Positions 7,537 to 14,311 of a DNA stretch of 64,000 nt are shown one piece after another. A program made the position numbers and the translations under genes. The stretch is from a virus, in IMG/VR virus record IMGVR_UViG_3300036801_000470, positions 1 to 64,000 of that record; one strand, 5' to 3'. The notes under the pieces were generated by a model. That model was not told the origin of the DNA. It saw only the letters and a list, made by a program, of their open reading frames with translations, and searched no databases. Each line of letters opens with the position of its first letter. Within the stretch, counting starts at the first letter, position 1.

Positions 7537-7964
7537 TGACCTCTCACGCCCTAGCCTACCTAACCGCCGACATCATCGTCATCGGCGGCGCCGATGGGAT
7601 CTCTGACCACGTCCTTCTCATCAAGCGCGGGAAGGAGCCGTTCGTGGGCCGGTATGCCCTCCCCGGCGGGCATCTGCACGAAGGCGAGGCGCCGGAGCAG
7701 GCCGCGCGGCGCGAACTCCTTGAGGAGACGGGTCTCGACCTCTCGATCGTTCCCTTCGAGTTCGTCGGCGCCTGGGGCGACCCTCGGCGAGACCCGCGCG
7801 GTCGGTACGTGTCCTTCGTCTTCAGCGCGCGCGTGTACGGGCTTCCTGCCGTGAAGGCCGCTGACGACGCTTCTACGGCAGAGTGGATCTCGGCGATTGG
7901 AGGCTTCGGCATCCCATTCGCCTTCGATCATCGGGACATCCTGCGCGAGGCGCTGCGGACATGA
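7536..7964 (+). CDS. NUDIX hydrolase
   Basis: A 142-residue single-domain NUDIX protein with a complete Nudix box (G45-x5-E51-x7-RELLEETGL, residues 45-67), including the metal-binding REUxEE. The domain starts AYLTADIIVIGG, as in nucleotide-diphosphate hydrolases of the MutT/ADP-ribose class. GGGGAGG precedes the start. Substrates in phages of this kind are modified dNTPs, NAD-related compounds or mRNA caps; the sequence does not say which. It lies between the nuclease and nucleic-acid modification genes. Confidence 0.88.
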   Translation: MTSHALAYLTADIIVIGGADGISDHVLLIKRGKEPFVGRYALPGGHLHEGEAPEQAARRELLEETGLDLSIVPFEFVGAWGDPRRDPRGRYVSFVFSARVYGLPAVKAADDASTAEWISAIGGFGIPFAFDHRDILREALRT

Positions 7965-8503
7965 GCCGTCTCCGTCTCCTTCTGCTCCTCGCCCTCGCCG
8001 GCTGCACGCCGCCCATGGAGCTGCTCTCTCAGCCGTCGCCGCCGAGCAGTGGCGTTTCCGCGCTCGACGCCGGCGCCCCCTGGTCCCCTCCCCTCGCGAC
8101 CAACGCGACCGGCTGCGCCGCTCGCGGTCCCCTCCCCGACCCCGCCTGCAGCCCCGGCGCGGTGGGGACGACCGACCTGGCGGTGATCTGCGGCCAGGGC
8201 ACGCGCGAGCGCCGGCACGTCACGGAGGCGACGCGGCGCGCGGTCTTCGAGGCCTACGGCGCCCCCTGGGACGAGCGCGCGGGCTACGAGGTCGATCACC
8301 TCATCAGCCTAGAGCTCGGCGGCAGCAACGACGTCGCGAACCTCTGGCCCGAGCCCGCCGAGCCGCGCCCGGGGTTCCACGAGAAGGACGCCGTGGAGAA
8401 CTACCTGCACCGCGAGGTCTGCGCCGGGCGGATGCCGCTCGCCGAGGCGCAGCGCGTGATCGCGACGGACTGGACGAAGGTTTTGGAGGCCGCGCGCCGA
8501 TGA
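7961..8503 (+). CDS. Predicted lipoprotein with an HNH-type nuclease domain
   Basis: A 180-residue protein starting at an ATG that overlaps the NUDIX stop. Residues 1-15 are a lipoprotein signal peptide (MSRLRLLLLLALAGC, lipid cysteine 15), followed by a Pro/Ser-rich spacer. From about 85 there is an HNH-like core: YEVDHLISLELGGSNDVANL, with H113, N123 and N127, then H140 in GFHEKDAVENYLH and an RVIATDW tail. Secreted HNH proteins of this type digest DNA outside the cytoplasm. Membrane anchoring suggests cleavage of incoming DNA or extracellular DNA. That role is inference; the lipobox and core motif are seen directly. Confidence 0.75.
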   Translation: MSRLRLLLLLALAGCTPPMELLSQPSPPSSGVSALDAGAPWSPPLATNATGCAARGPLPDPACSPGAVGTTDLAVICGQGTRERRHVTEATRRAVFEAYGAPWDERAGYEVDHLISLELGGSNDVANLWPEPAEPRPGFHEKDAVENYLHREVCAGRMPLAEAQRVIATDWTKVLEAARR

Positions 8504-8547
8504 CGCGGGCTTGGGATCGAAGGGAACACGAAAGGAAGCAGGTCGAG

Positions 8548-10626
8548 ATGAGTCTGAGCAACTTGCAGGCGTTCGCCCAGATCGTGGCGGCGTCTTTCCA
8601 GGAGATGGTGAAGGCGCCCAACGTCTTCGTCGTCGATGTCGAAGGGGACGCGCTGTACGAGAAGTACCTGGCGTCCTTCCCTGAGGGCACCAATCCGATC
8701 TTCAAGAAGCGCACGGAGCACGACTGCTCGTGCTGCAGGCAGTTCATCCGCCGCGCGGGGACCCTCGTCGTCATCGACGGGGCGACGCTTTGCACGGCAT
8801 GGGACGATGCCGCCGAACGGGCGCCGGACTTCTACCGCACGGTGGCCACCGCCATGCGCGACGAGGTACGCGGCGGGATCGTGTGCGATCTGTACCGGGT
8901 CGGTTCGATCGAAGGTAGCTTCGGGGCGCCCACGACGTACTCGCAGGACCCGGAGACGCAGGCAGCCATCGCCTGGAATCACCTGTTCACGGGCGAGATT
9001 CCGCGCTCGGTGCGCGCGCCTTCGCCCGACCAGGTGCGGGGCGAGTACCGAACGACCGCGCAAGTCTTCGAACGCGGGCTCGTCGAACTCACGCCGGAGG
9101 CGGTGGACACCGTGATCTCGCTCGTCGAGGCGAACAGCCTGTATCGCGGGGAGGAGCACAAGCCGGCGCTCGTGCAGTTTCAGAAGCTGCAGCGCGTGTT
9201 CCTGTCCAAGAAGGAGGGACGCGAGCGGAACCTCTTCGTCTGGTCGAACGCCGGCAGCCCCGCGGCGCGCTTCCGCAACACCGTGATCGGCACGCTCGTA
9301 CAGGATCTCTCGGAGGGTCAGGAGCTCGAGCATGCGGTCAATAGCTTCGAGACCAAGGTCGCGCCCCAGAACTACAAGCGGACCACCGCGCTCATCACCG
9401 CCGGCATGGTGCAGAAGGCGATGGAGACCATCGAGTCGCTCGGCCTGGAGTCCGCGCTTGAGCGGCGCTTCGCCGTGCTCGGCGACATCTCCGTCAACGA
9501 CGTGAAGTGGGTCGACGGCGCGGTGAAGCCCCTCCTGAAGGGCGGCATCGGTGACGTGCTCATGCAGCACGCCGCGGCGACGACGCGGAGCGCCGCCAAG
9601 GACGAGGAGCGGGCAGAGGACGTCACCCTCGACGATTTCATGACGAGGGTGCTCCCCGAGACGACGGGCATGGAGGTGCTCTTCAAGAACGAGCTCGCCG
9701 GGAACCTCATGTCGCTGACCGCGCCCAAGCACTCGGAGCCGAAGCAGCTCTTTCGCTGGTCGAACGACTTCGCCTGGTCGTATGGAGGCAACGTCGCCGA
9801 CTCCATCAAGGAGCGCGTGAAGAAGGCCGGCGGCAAGGTGGACGGCGCGCGGCTCCGCGTCTCCTTGTCCTGGTACAACTTCGATGACCTCGACCTGCAC
9901 ATCCACGAGCCTCCCGGCCGCGGCGCGCAGGCCTTTGCCCAGCACATCTACTTCCGGAATCGGAGGGGGTGGACCGGCGGCACGCTCGACGTGGACATGA
10001 ACGCCGGTCACGGACACACGCGGGAGCCCGTGGAGAACGTCGTGTGGTCGGAGCCCGTGCCCGACGGCGCCTACCGCGTCGTGGTCCACAACTACCAGGC
10101 GCGCGAGACGAGCAACCCCGGCTTCGTCATCGAGGTGGAGTGCGCCGGGAAACTCGACCACTTCTCGTACAACAAGGCCGTGCGAAGCCAGCAGGAGCTC
10201 GCCGTCGCGACCCTTCACATGAAGGGCGGTGTACTCGTTTGGTACGAGTTCTACCCCGGCATCACGCCCACCAACGTCTCCCAGGAGAAGTGGGGCCTCA
10301 AGACCGAGCAGTACGTGAAGGTCAGCGCCGTCACGCTCTCCCCGAACTACTGGGGCGACAACGCGGTCGGCAACAAGCACACGTTCTTCGTGCTCGAGGG
10401 CGCGAAGAACGACGAGGCCACGCGCGGGTTCTACAACGAGTTCCTGCATCCGCGTCTCGAGCCGCACCGCAAGGTGTTCGAAGTGATCGGCGACAAGACG
10501 AAGTGCGAGCCCACCGAAGGCCAGCTCTCGGGCCTCGGGTTCTCGTCCACCAAGCGAGAGTCGTTTCTCATTCGTGCCCAGCAGGGCAAAAAGCAGCGCG
10601 TTTTCAACGTTCGAGTCGGCGCCTAG
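8548..10626 (+). CDS. Large conserved phage protein with YfaP-like DUF2135 domain
   Basis: A 692-residue protein of unknown function. A cysteine-histidine cluster (HDCSCCRQF) near residue 60 suggests a metal site. The middle is helical. At about 440-550 a beta-sandwich-like region carries the DUF2135/YfaP signatures LRVSLSWYNFDDLDLHI, TLDVDMNAG and YRVVVHNY. I recall such proteins in large phages, usually followed by a short partner like the next gene. The start at 8548 (MSLSNLQAF) is preferred, with AAGGA 11 bases upstream; ATG 8500, overlapping the previous stop, is the alternative. It is probably cytoplasmic, since no signal peptide is present. Confidence 0.7.
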   Translation: MSLSNLQAFAQIVAASFQEMVKAPNVFVVDVEGDALYEKYLASFPEGTNPIFKKRTEHDCSCCRQFIRRAGTLVVIDGATLCTAWDDAAERAPDFYRTVATAMRDEVRGGIVCDLYRVGSIEGSFGAPTTYSQDPETQAAIAWNHLFTGEIPRSVRAPSPDQVRGEYRTTAQVFERGLVELTPEAVDTVISLVEANSLYRGEEHKPALVQFQKLQRVFLSKKEGRERNLFVWSNAGSPAARFRNTVIGTLVQDLSEGQELEHAVNSFETKVAPQNYKRTTALITAGMVQKAMETIESLGLESALERRFAVLGDISVNDVKWVDGAVKPLLKGGIGDVLMQHAAATTRSAAKDEERAEDVTLDDFMTRVLPETTGMEVLFKNELAGNLMSLTAPKHSEPKQLFRWSNDFAWSYGGNVADSIKERVKKAGGKVDGARLRVSLSWYNFDDLDLHIHEPPGRGAQAFAQHIYFRNRRGWTGGTLDVDMNAGHGHTREPVENVVWSEPVPDGAYRVVVHNYQARETSNPGFVIEVECAGKLDHFSYNKAVRSQQELAVATLHMKGGVLVWYEFYPGITPTNVSQEKWGLKTEQYVKVSAVTLSPNYWGDNAVGNKHTFFVLEGAKNDEATRGFYNEFLHPRLEPHRKVFEVIGDKTKCEPTEGQLSGLGFSSTKRESFLIRAQQGKKQRVFNVRVGA

Positions 10627-10644
10627 CAAGGCGAAGGAGACAGC

Positions 10645-11049
10645 GTGATCAACATCTTCGAGTACGCCACCCGCAACAAGCTCCGCTTCGCGTCGCCGCG
10701 CGGCGAGCTCTCCCTCGAGCAGCTCTGGGACGTGCCCCTTCGCTCGAAGGACGACTTCAACCTCAACACCTTGGCGCAGACGGCGAACAAGGCGCTGAAA
10801 GACATCAGCGAGGAGAACTTCGTCGAGACGGCGAAGACCCCCCAGCACACCCGGCTCGAGACGGCGCTCGACGTCGTGAAGTACGTCATCACCGTGAAGG
10901 TCGCTGACGAGGAGACCGCGAAGCTCCGCGCGGTCAAGAAGATCGAAAAGGAGAAGCTCCTTGGCATCCTCGCCGACAAGCAGGCTGGGAAGCTGAGCGA
11001 GCTCACGGAGAAGGAGCTGCAGCGCCGGATCGCGGCGCTCGACGAGTAA
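10645..11049 (+). CDS. Conserved partner of the DUF2135 protein
   Basis: A 134-residue protein starting at GTG 10645 behind a strong GAAGGAG. It begins INIFEYATRNKLRF and contains LEQLWDVPL, a signature I have seen in short phage proteins encoded directly after the DUF2135 protein. The rest is helical, with a long charged C-terminal coil. The two genes form a pair closed by a perfect hairpin at 11061, so they are likely one transcript end and act together. Function unknown. Confidence 0.7.
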   Translation: MINIFEYATRNKLRFASPRGELSLEQLWDVPLRSKDDFNLNTLAQTANKALKDISEENFVETAKTPQHTRLETALDVVKYVITVKVADEETAKLRAVKKIEKEKLLGILADKQAGKLSELTEKELQRRIAALDE

Positions 11050-11060
11050 TCGGACCGAGG

Positions 11061-11090
11061 GAAGGCGGGCGTCACGTGGCGCCCGCCTTC
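11061..11090 (+). terminator. Perfect hairpin after the DUF2135 gene pair
   Basis: GAAGGCGGGCG (11061-11071) and CGCCCGCCTTC (11080-11090) form an 11-bp perfect stem with an 8-base loop, 12 bases after the stop. No T-run follows, so it is a terminator without a canonical U tract, or an mRNA-stabilising hairpin. Confidence 0.65.
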
Positions 11091-11117
11091 GCCACCGAAC
11101 GGGAAACGATGTAGTCC

Positions 11118-11486
11118 ATGCTCGAGATGACCTCCAAGACCCGCTACCGCCTGCGCCGCATCGACCGCGCACCCGACGACCGGACGAAGTCCTACGCAAG
11201 CCGCGAGGAGGCGGAGACCGCTCGGGATCGCGTGCTCTCGGCCAAAGAGGCGGCATCCTGGGAGATCGTGCCGCAGACGAGCGGACCCTCGGGAGCGCGC
11301 GACGAGGCCGCGCGCTCGAAGGTGCCGCGCACGTTCACCCTGGCACCAGAGGTCTGGGAGACCGTGGGCCGCCTGGCGCTCTCGCTCGGCCTCACCAAGA
11401 CGCGCGTGGTCGAAAACGCCGTCCGTCTCTACGACGAGAAGGTCGGCACCGAAGCCTCCCCGCGCCGCGCGCGCCCGAAGAAGTAA
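11118..11486 (+). CDS. Ribbon-helix-helix-like DNA-binding protein
   Basis: A 122-residue basic protein. Residues 69-105 (VPRTFTLAPEVWETVGRLAL, then LGLTKTRVVENAVRLY) have the strand-helix-helix pattern of ribbon-helix-helix repressors, which bind palindromes as dimers of dimers. The N-terminal 50 residues contain a TKSYASREEAETARDRV stretch of the kind that modifies arginine-rich tips. Two operator-like palindromes lie 50-145 bp downstream, before the next gene, making this protein one candidate for their ligand. ATG 11127 is an alternative start. Confidence 0.6.
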   Translation: MLEMTSKTRYRLRRIDRAPDDRTKSYASREEAETARDRVLSAKEAASWEIVPQTSGPSGARDEAARSKVPRTFTLAPEVWETVGRLALSLGLTKTRVVENAVRLYDEKVGTEASPRRARPKK

Positions 11487-11518
11487 GGCGCCCGCCGCTC
11501 TTTCCCGTCTCAAAGCAC

Positions 11519-11535
11519 TTGCTTCGCGCAAGCAA
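11519..11535. repeat. Short inverted repeat TTGCTT-CGCGC-AAGCAA
   Basis: A perfect 6-bp-arm inverted repeat about 33 bp after the ribbon-helix-helix gene and 4 bp before operator copy 3. It could be a small terminator stem or a half of a compound regulator site. It lacks a T-run. Confidence 0.35.
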
Positions 11536-11538
11536 CGT

Positions 11539-11554
11539 GACCAGTATTCTGGTC
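11539..11554. promoter_or_regulatory. Operator-like palindrome, copy 3 (GACCAGTATTCTGGTC)
   Basis: Third copy of the 16-bp palindrome, with both six-base arms perfect. Its centre contains TATTCT, a plausible -10-like hexamer, so a bound repressor could block RNA polymerase. It lies 77 bp before copy 4 in the gene-free stretch 11487-11655. Confidence 0.65.
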
Positions 11555-11615
11555 GATGCTACGGTCCGATTCGATGCAGCGAGCTGCTGCGTCGATCGTC
11601 ACGCACGTCTTGTAC

Positions 11616-11631
11616 GACCAGCATTCTGGTC
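11616..11631. promoter_or_regulatory. Operator-like palindrome, copy 4 (GACCAGCATTCTGGTC)
   Basis: Fourth copy, identical to copy 5 at 50685. It ends 24 bp before the start of a 17-codon leader frame and 85 bp before the zinc-ribbon gene, placing it at the promoter of the rightward early genes from 11656 on. Confidence 0.65.
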
Positions 11632-11655
11632 GTTTGCCGCTGGGGGAGGATGACC

Positions 11656-11709
11656 ATGACCCGGGCCTATCCACGTCGCTACTACAGCGGGTGTGCCCTC
11701 GCTCGGTGA
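11656..11709 (+). CDS. Possible leader peptide (17 aa)
   Basis: ATG 11656 has GGGGAGG ending seven bases before it, the best ribosome-binding site in this area, but the frame encodes only MTRAYPRRYYSGCALAR. It ends eight bases before the GTG of the zinc-ribbon gene. It may be a leader peptide that couples or attenuates translation of the following gene, which has no good site of its own. Confidence 0.35.
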   Translation: MTRAYPRRYYSGCALAR

Positions 11710-11716
11710 AGCCGTC

Positions 11717-11932
11717 GTGAGCGAGTTCACCTGTCCGAAGTGCGGCTCGCATTACTTCAACACCGATCTGCTGGCCAGGACGGGGCACTGCAAAGGCCGC
11801 CTCGTCCTCTCTTTGTACGGGCACTCCTACACGCGCTGCGACTTCTCGTGGCCGCGCGCCGAGGACGCCCGCGTCTTCGCTTCGCCTTCGCCGGAAGTGG
11901 TCTTCGAATCGGGCCTCGTGAAGGCCCGCTGA
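11717..11932 (+). CDS. Small zinc-ribbon protein
   Basis: A 71-residue protein from GTG 11717, with CPKCGS (about residue 5) and a second half HCKG...RCDFSW, a typical four-ligand zinc ribbon of phage early proteins. An upstream GTG at 11693 is possible. It is the first protein-sized gene behind operators 3 and 4, so it is likely repressed in lysogens. The role is unknown. Confidence 0.6.
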   Translation: MSEFTCPKCGSHYFNTDLLARTGHCKGRLVLSLYGHSYTRCDFSWPRAEDARVFASPSPEVVFESGLVKAR

Positions 11933-11984
11933 CGCCTCGAGCTGATGGGAGGGAGGACGCGATGAAACTGCCCTTGAGGACGCC

Positions 11985-12188
11985 GTGAACGCCACGGCGA
12001 TGCAGATGAGTGCGAAGCTCGGCGAGCTCGCGCGCACGGTCGGCCGGAGCTCCCAGTGGGAGAGCCTCGCCGGCGAGGCGGAGATGACCTGGGATGAGGC
12101 GAAGGAGCTGACGCTCCCGGTGTTCACGGCGCGCCTCGTCGTCGTTCGGACGCGGGGTCTGCGCCTTCAGCCTGTGAGGCGATCATGA
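11985..12188 (+). CDS. Hypothetical early protein
   Basis: A 67-residue protein from GTG 11985. Directly upstream an 8-codon frame (ATG 11962, with GGGAGG before it) ends on the same bases (GTGA), again a mini-leader arrangement. The N-terminal 45 residues are helical and acidic. No motif recognised. The stop overlaps the next start. Confidence 0.5.
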   Translation: MNATAMQMSAKLGELARTVGRSSQWESLAGEAEMTWDEAKELTLPVFTARLVVVRTRGLRLQPVRRS

Positions 12189-12472
12189 ACAAGCTGAGCC
12201 TTCGGGCGAGGGTGCTGGTGTCGATCGTCCTCGCGGCCGTCGGGGGCTGCGCGGGCGCCTACTGCGGCGCGACGGAGCATGAGGCGGCGCAGGAGCGCGC
12301 GCGAGCCTCGCGCTGCGAATCGAAGCTCGAGACCTCGCGCCAGATCATCCAGTTCGACGAGGACCTCCTCGACATCTGCCAGGCGGCGCTCGGACCGGGG
12401 AGTGACTCAGGGAAGATCAGCGCGCCCGTCGCGGAGCCGGCCGCGGACAAGGCCCACGGGACGGAGCTGTAG
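12185..12472 (+). CDS. Small membrane or lipoprotein with coiled coil
   Basis: A 95-residue protein. Residues 8-29 are hydrophobic (RVLVSIVLAAVGGCAGAYCG) and serve as a membrane anchor, or as a lipoprotein signal with cysteine 22 in AVGGC. A heptad-like charged helix follows (about 33-62), then a small soluble tail. It could be an inner-membrane protein acting early in infection. Resemblance to an i-spanin is only superficial, since it lies far from the lysis genes. Confidence 0.55.
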   Translation: MNKLSLRARVLVSIVLAAVGGCAGAYCGATEHEAAQERARASRCESKLETSRQIIQFDEDLLDICQAALGPGSDSGKISAPVAEPAADKAHGTEL

Positions 12473-12475
12473 GCG

Positions 12476-13267
12476 ATGCTCACTCCCCTCTGCCAGCGCT
12501 GGCGGGCGCGACGCGCCTCCTATCGTCCCGCGCGGGAGCCGATTGACACCAGGCGGTTCGAGGTCGCTCCCATCGAGCGCGATGTTGCGCGCGGCTATGT
12601 CATAGCCAATCACTACGCGGCGTCATACCCGGCGGGGCGCCTGAACTTCGGTCTATTCCAGGGTTCCGCGCTCGTCGGTGTCGCGGTCTTCTCCCATCCG
12701 GTGAACGAGGCCACGCTGAAGGCGCTCCCCGGGGAGGGTCTCGAACGCATCGAGCTCGGTCGCTTCGTCCTCGACAACGAGGTCGGTGGGAACGGGGAGT
12801 CCTGGTTCCTGGCGCGCTGCTTCGAGCAACTTCGCTCCGAAGGGATCGTCTCGGTCATCTCCTTTTCCGACCCGGAGGCTCGATGCACGGCGGCCGGCGA
12901 GCCGGTGTTCGCCGGGCACATCGGTGGCATCTACCAAGCGAGTAACGCTGTCTACGCGGGGCGTGCTCGCCCCGATACGCAGCGACTCCTACCCGATGGC
13001 ACGGTGCTTCACTCGCGAGCGATCGCCAAGCTTCGGAAGCGTGAACGCGGGTGGACGACGGCCGCTCGTCTGCTCGAGAGCTACGGCGCTGAGCCTCTCC
13101 GTGTCGCCGAGGACGCGGCGGCTTGGGCCGAGCGCTGGGTGCCGCGTCTGACCCGCAAGCGGCGCCACGACGGGAACCACAAGTACCTCTTCGGGCTCAC
13201 GCGCGCCGCCAAGCGCGCGCTTCCCGAGAGCCTCCCTTACCCGAAGCTCGCCGCGAGGCTCGCGTGA
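12476..13267 (+). CDS. Mom-like DNA modification protein (GNAT fold)
   Basis: A 263-residue protein that resembles the Mom family, whose phage Mu member converts adenine to an acylated form and protects DNA from restriction. Supporting stretches are IANHYAASYPAGRLNFGLF (about 43-61), the effector-entry segment IELGRFVLDN (92-101), ISFSDP (128-133) and GHIGGIYQASNAVYAGR (148-164); the last two are the most characteristic. The C-terminus (RHDGNHKYLFGL) also matches relatives I know. A C5-methyltransferase is encoded 1 kb downstream. The modified base cannot be told from sequence. Confidence 0.65.
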   Translation: MLTPLCQRWRARRASYRPAREPIDTRRFEVAPIERDVARGYVIANHYAASYPAGRLNFGLFQGSALVGVAVFSHPVNEATLKALPGEGLERIELGRFVLDNEVGGNGESWFLARCFEQLRSEGIVSVISFSDPEARCTAAGEPVFAGHIGGIYQASNAVYAGRARPDTQRLLPDGTVLHSRAIAKLRKRERGWTTAARLLESYGAEPLRVAEDAAAWAERWVPRLTRKRRHDGNHKYLFGLTRAAKRALPESLPYPKLAARLA

Positions 13268-13443
13268 AGCGCAAGGCCGCCCCTCGCACGCTGGAGGAGC
13301 TTTACCCGAACAGCCGGGCGCGCGCTGTGGCGTGGGACGCGGTGGATGCGCTCTCGGTGAGCGAGCCCATGAGCGTTTACCTCGACACGTTCGACGAGGC
13401 CTATACCAAGGCCGGGGGCAAGAGTCCCTGGAGGCACGCTTGA
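13264..13443 (+). CDS. Small hypothetical protein
   Basis: A 59-residue protein from GTG 13264, which overlaps the Mom-like stop. It is charged and helical (LEELYPNSRARAVAWDAVD), with no recognised family. The four-base overlap suggests co-translation with the Mom-like protein. Confidence 0.55.
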   Translation: MKRKAAPRTLEELYPNSRARAVAWDAVDALSVSEPMSVYLDTFDEAYTKAGGKSPWRHA

Positions 13444-13448
13444 GAGTA

Positions 13449-13970
13449 GTGACTCCGAACCTCCTGCACCCCGAGAGCGACCCTCGCGCGCAGGACGGCG
13501 CCGTCACGCTCTGGCTGGTCATCTACCCCCACGCCGAGTGGCAGATGCTCACGCTCGGGGAGGCCCGGAGCCGCCGCCTGGGCATCCGCACGGACCGCGG
13601 CCGCTACCCCGAGTGGCTCCGTCACGAGCTCGCGCACACGGGCTGGGAGGACATGCTCGGCATCGACTGGGCGCGTCTTCGGAACGAAGACCACGCCCGC
13701 TGGCTTCTGGAGCACGGCGTCGCTCCGGGGCAGCCGTTTCTCGCGCGCATCCCGCAGCCGCGCGGCGTCGTCAGCCGCACGATGGATGGGGACGAGTACG
13801 ACGTCGCGTACGACGGGCCGGAGATCTTGGACCGGATGCCGTGGCCCCGCGAGCGCGTTGTCGCCGCGTGGCGCCGCTGGATCGGACTCGAATGCCTTTG
13901 GCGCAAACTACATGAGGCGTGGCGGCGCGACCTACGCCTGCAGCAGGCCCGCAACGGAGCAGCGGCATGA
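13449..13970 (+). CDS. Hypothetical early protein
   Basis: A 173-residue protein, soluble and tryptophan-rich (several RW/WRRW pairs), with a central RTDRGRYPEWLRHELAHTGW segment. HELAH there is not followed by zinc-protease features, so I do not call it a peptidase. GTG 13449 is used; TTG 13440, overlapping the previous stop, is possible. The stop overlaps the next ATG. Function unknown. Confidence 0.55.
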   Translation: MTPNLLHPESDPRAQDGAVTLWLVIYPHAEWQMLTLGEARSRRLGIRTDRGRYPEWLRHELAHTGWEDMLGIDWARLRNEDHARWLLEHGVAPGQPFLARIPQPRGVVSRTMDGDEYDVAYDGPEILDRMPWPRERVVAAWRRWIGLECLWRKLHEAWRRDLRLQQARNGAAA

Positions 13971-14311
13971 GCGTCGTTCCCAGTCTGGGTCGCTGCATGC
14001 GCCCGATTCACTGCCGACCGAGCGCGCCGAAGTGCGACCACTGCCGGAGGGTGGTCGCCGACGCGAAGAAGCGCGCGGAAGCGATTGTCGCGACGGTGCG
14101 CGCGGAGATCGATGCGGCGGTGGAGGATCTCGACTCGGCACGCGGCCAATCGTCTCCGCAAGAGGTGGTCGCGCAGGTGATCGCGGCCGCGCGCGAGGTG
14201 GATGCGGCGCAAGGCCGGAGCGGGAATCCATACGTCCGCGCCAGGCATCGCCTCCACCAGGCGATCGAGCAACTCGACAACATGGAACGGGAGATGGGGC
14301 TTAGGAAATGA
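13967..14311 (+). CDS. Small cysteine-containing helical protein
   Basis: A 114-residue protein starting ATG 13967 inside the previous stop. Four early cysteines (C10, C16 and a CDHC pair near 23-26) could bind zinc. The rest is a long helix with a coiled-coil look. It ends inside the start of the methyltransferase gene (ATGA), so the two are coupled. It might be a partner of the methyltransferase, but this is only inferred from position. Confidence 0.55.
   Translation: MSVVPSLGRCMRPIHCRPSAPKCDHCRRVVADAKKRAEAIVATVRAEIDAAVEDLDSARGQSSPQEVVAQVIAAAREVDAAQGRSGNPYVRARHRLHQAIEQLDNMEREMGLRK

Noticed and set aside
8401-11256. A 951-codon open frame on the minus strand opposite the DUF2135 gene, and similar long frames at 467-2086, 5687-7216 and 14008-15723 (minus)
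   Set aside because: They mirror real plus-strand genes, are rich in Arg/Leu/Ala/His from GC-rich third positions, lack any domain, and have no ribosome-binding site. They are antisense shadows.
11519-11535. TTGCTT-CGCGC-AAGCAA as a rho-independent terminator or a -35 box
   Set aside because: The stem is only 6 bp without a T-run, and the spacing from TTGCTT to TATTCT in operator 3 is 20 bp, too long for a standard promoter. Listed only as a repeat.
11510-12127. A 205-codon minus-strand frame covering operators 3 and 4
   Set aside because: It overlaps the operator region and two small plus-strand genes, and its composition is unlike a protein. The zinc ribbon on the plus strand is convincing.
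13449-13970. Zinc protease because of HELAH in the 13449 protein
   Set aside because: The HExxH lies in a Trp/Arg-rich context without a third ligand or a peptidase fold pattern; probably chance.
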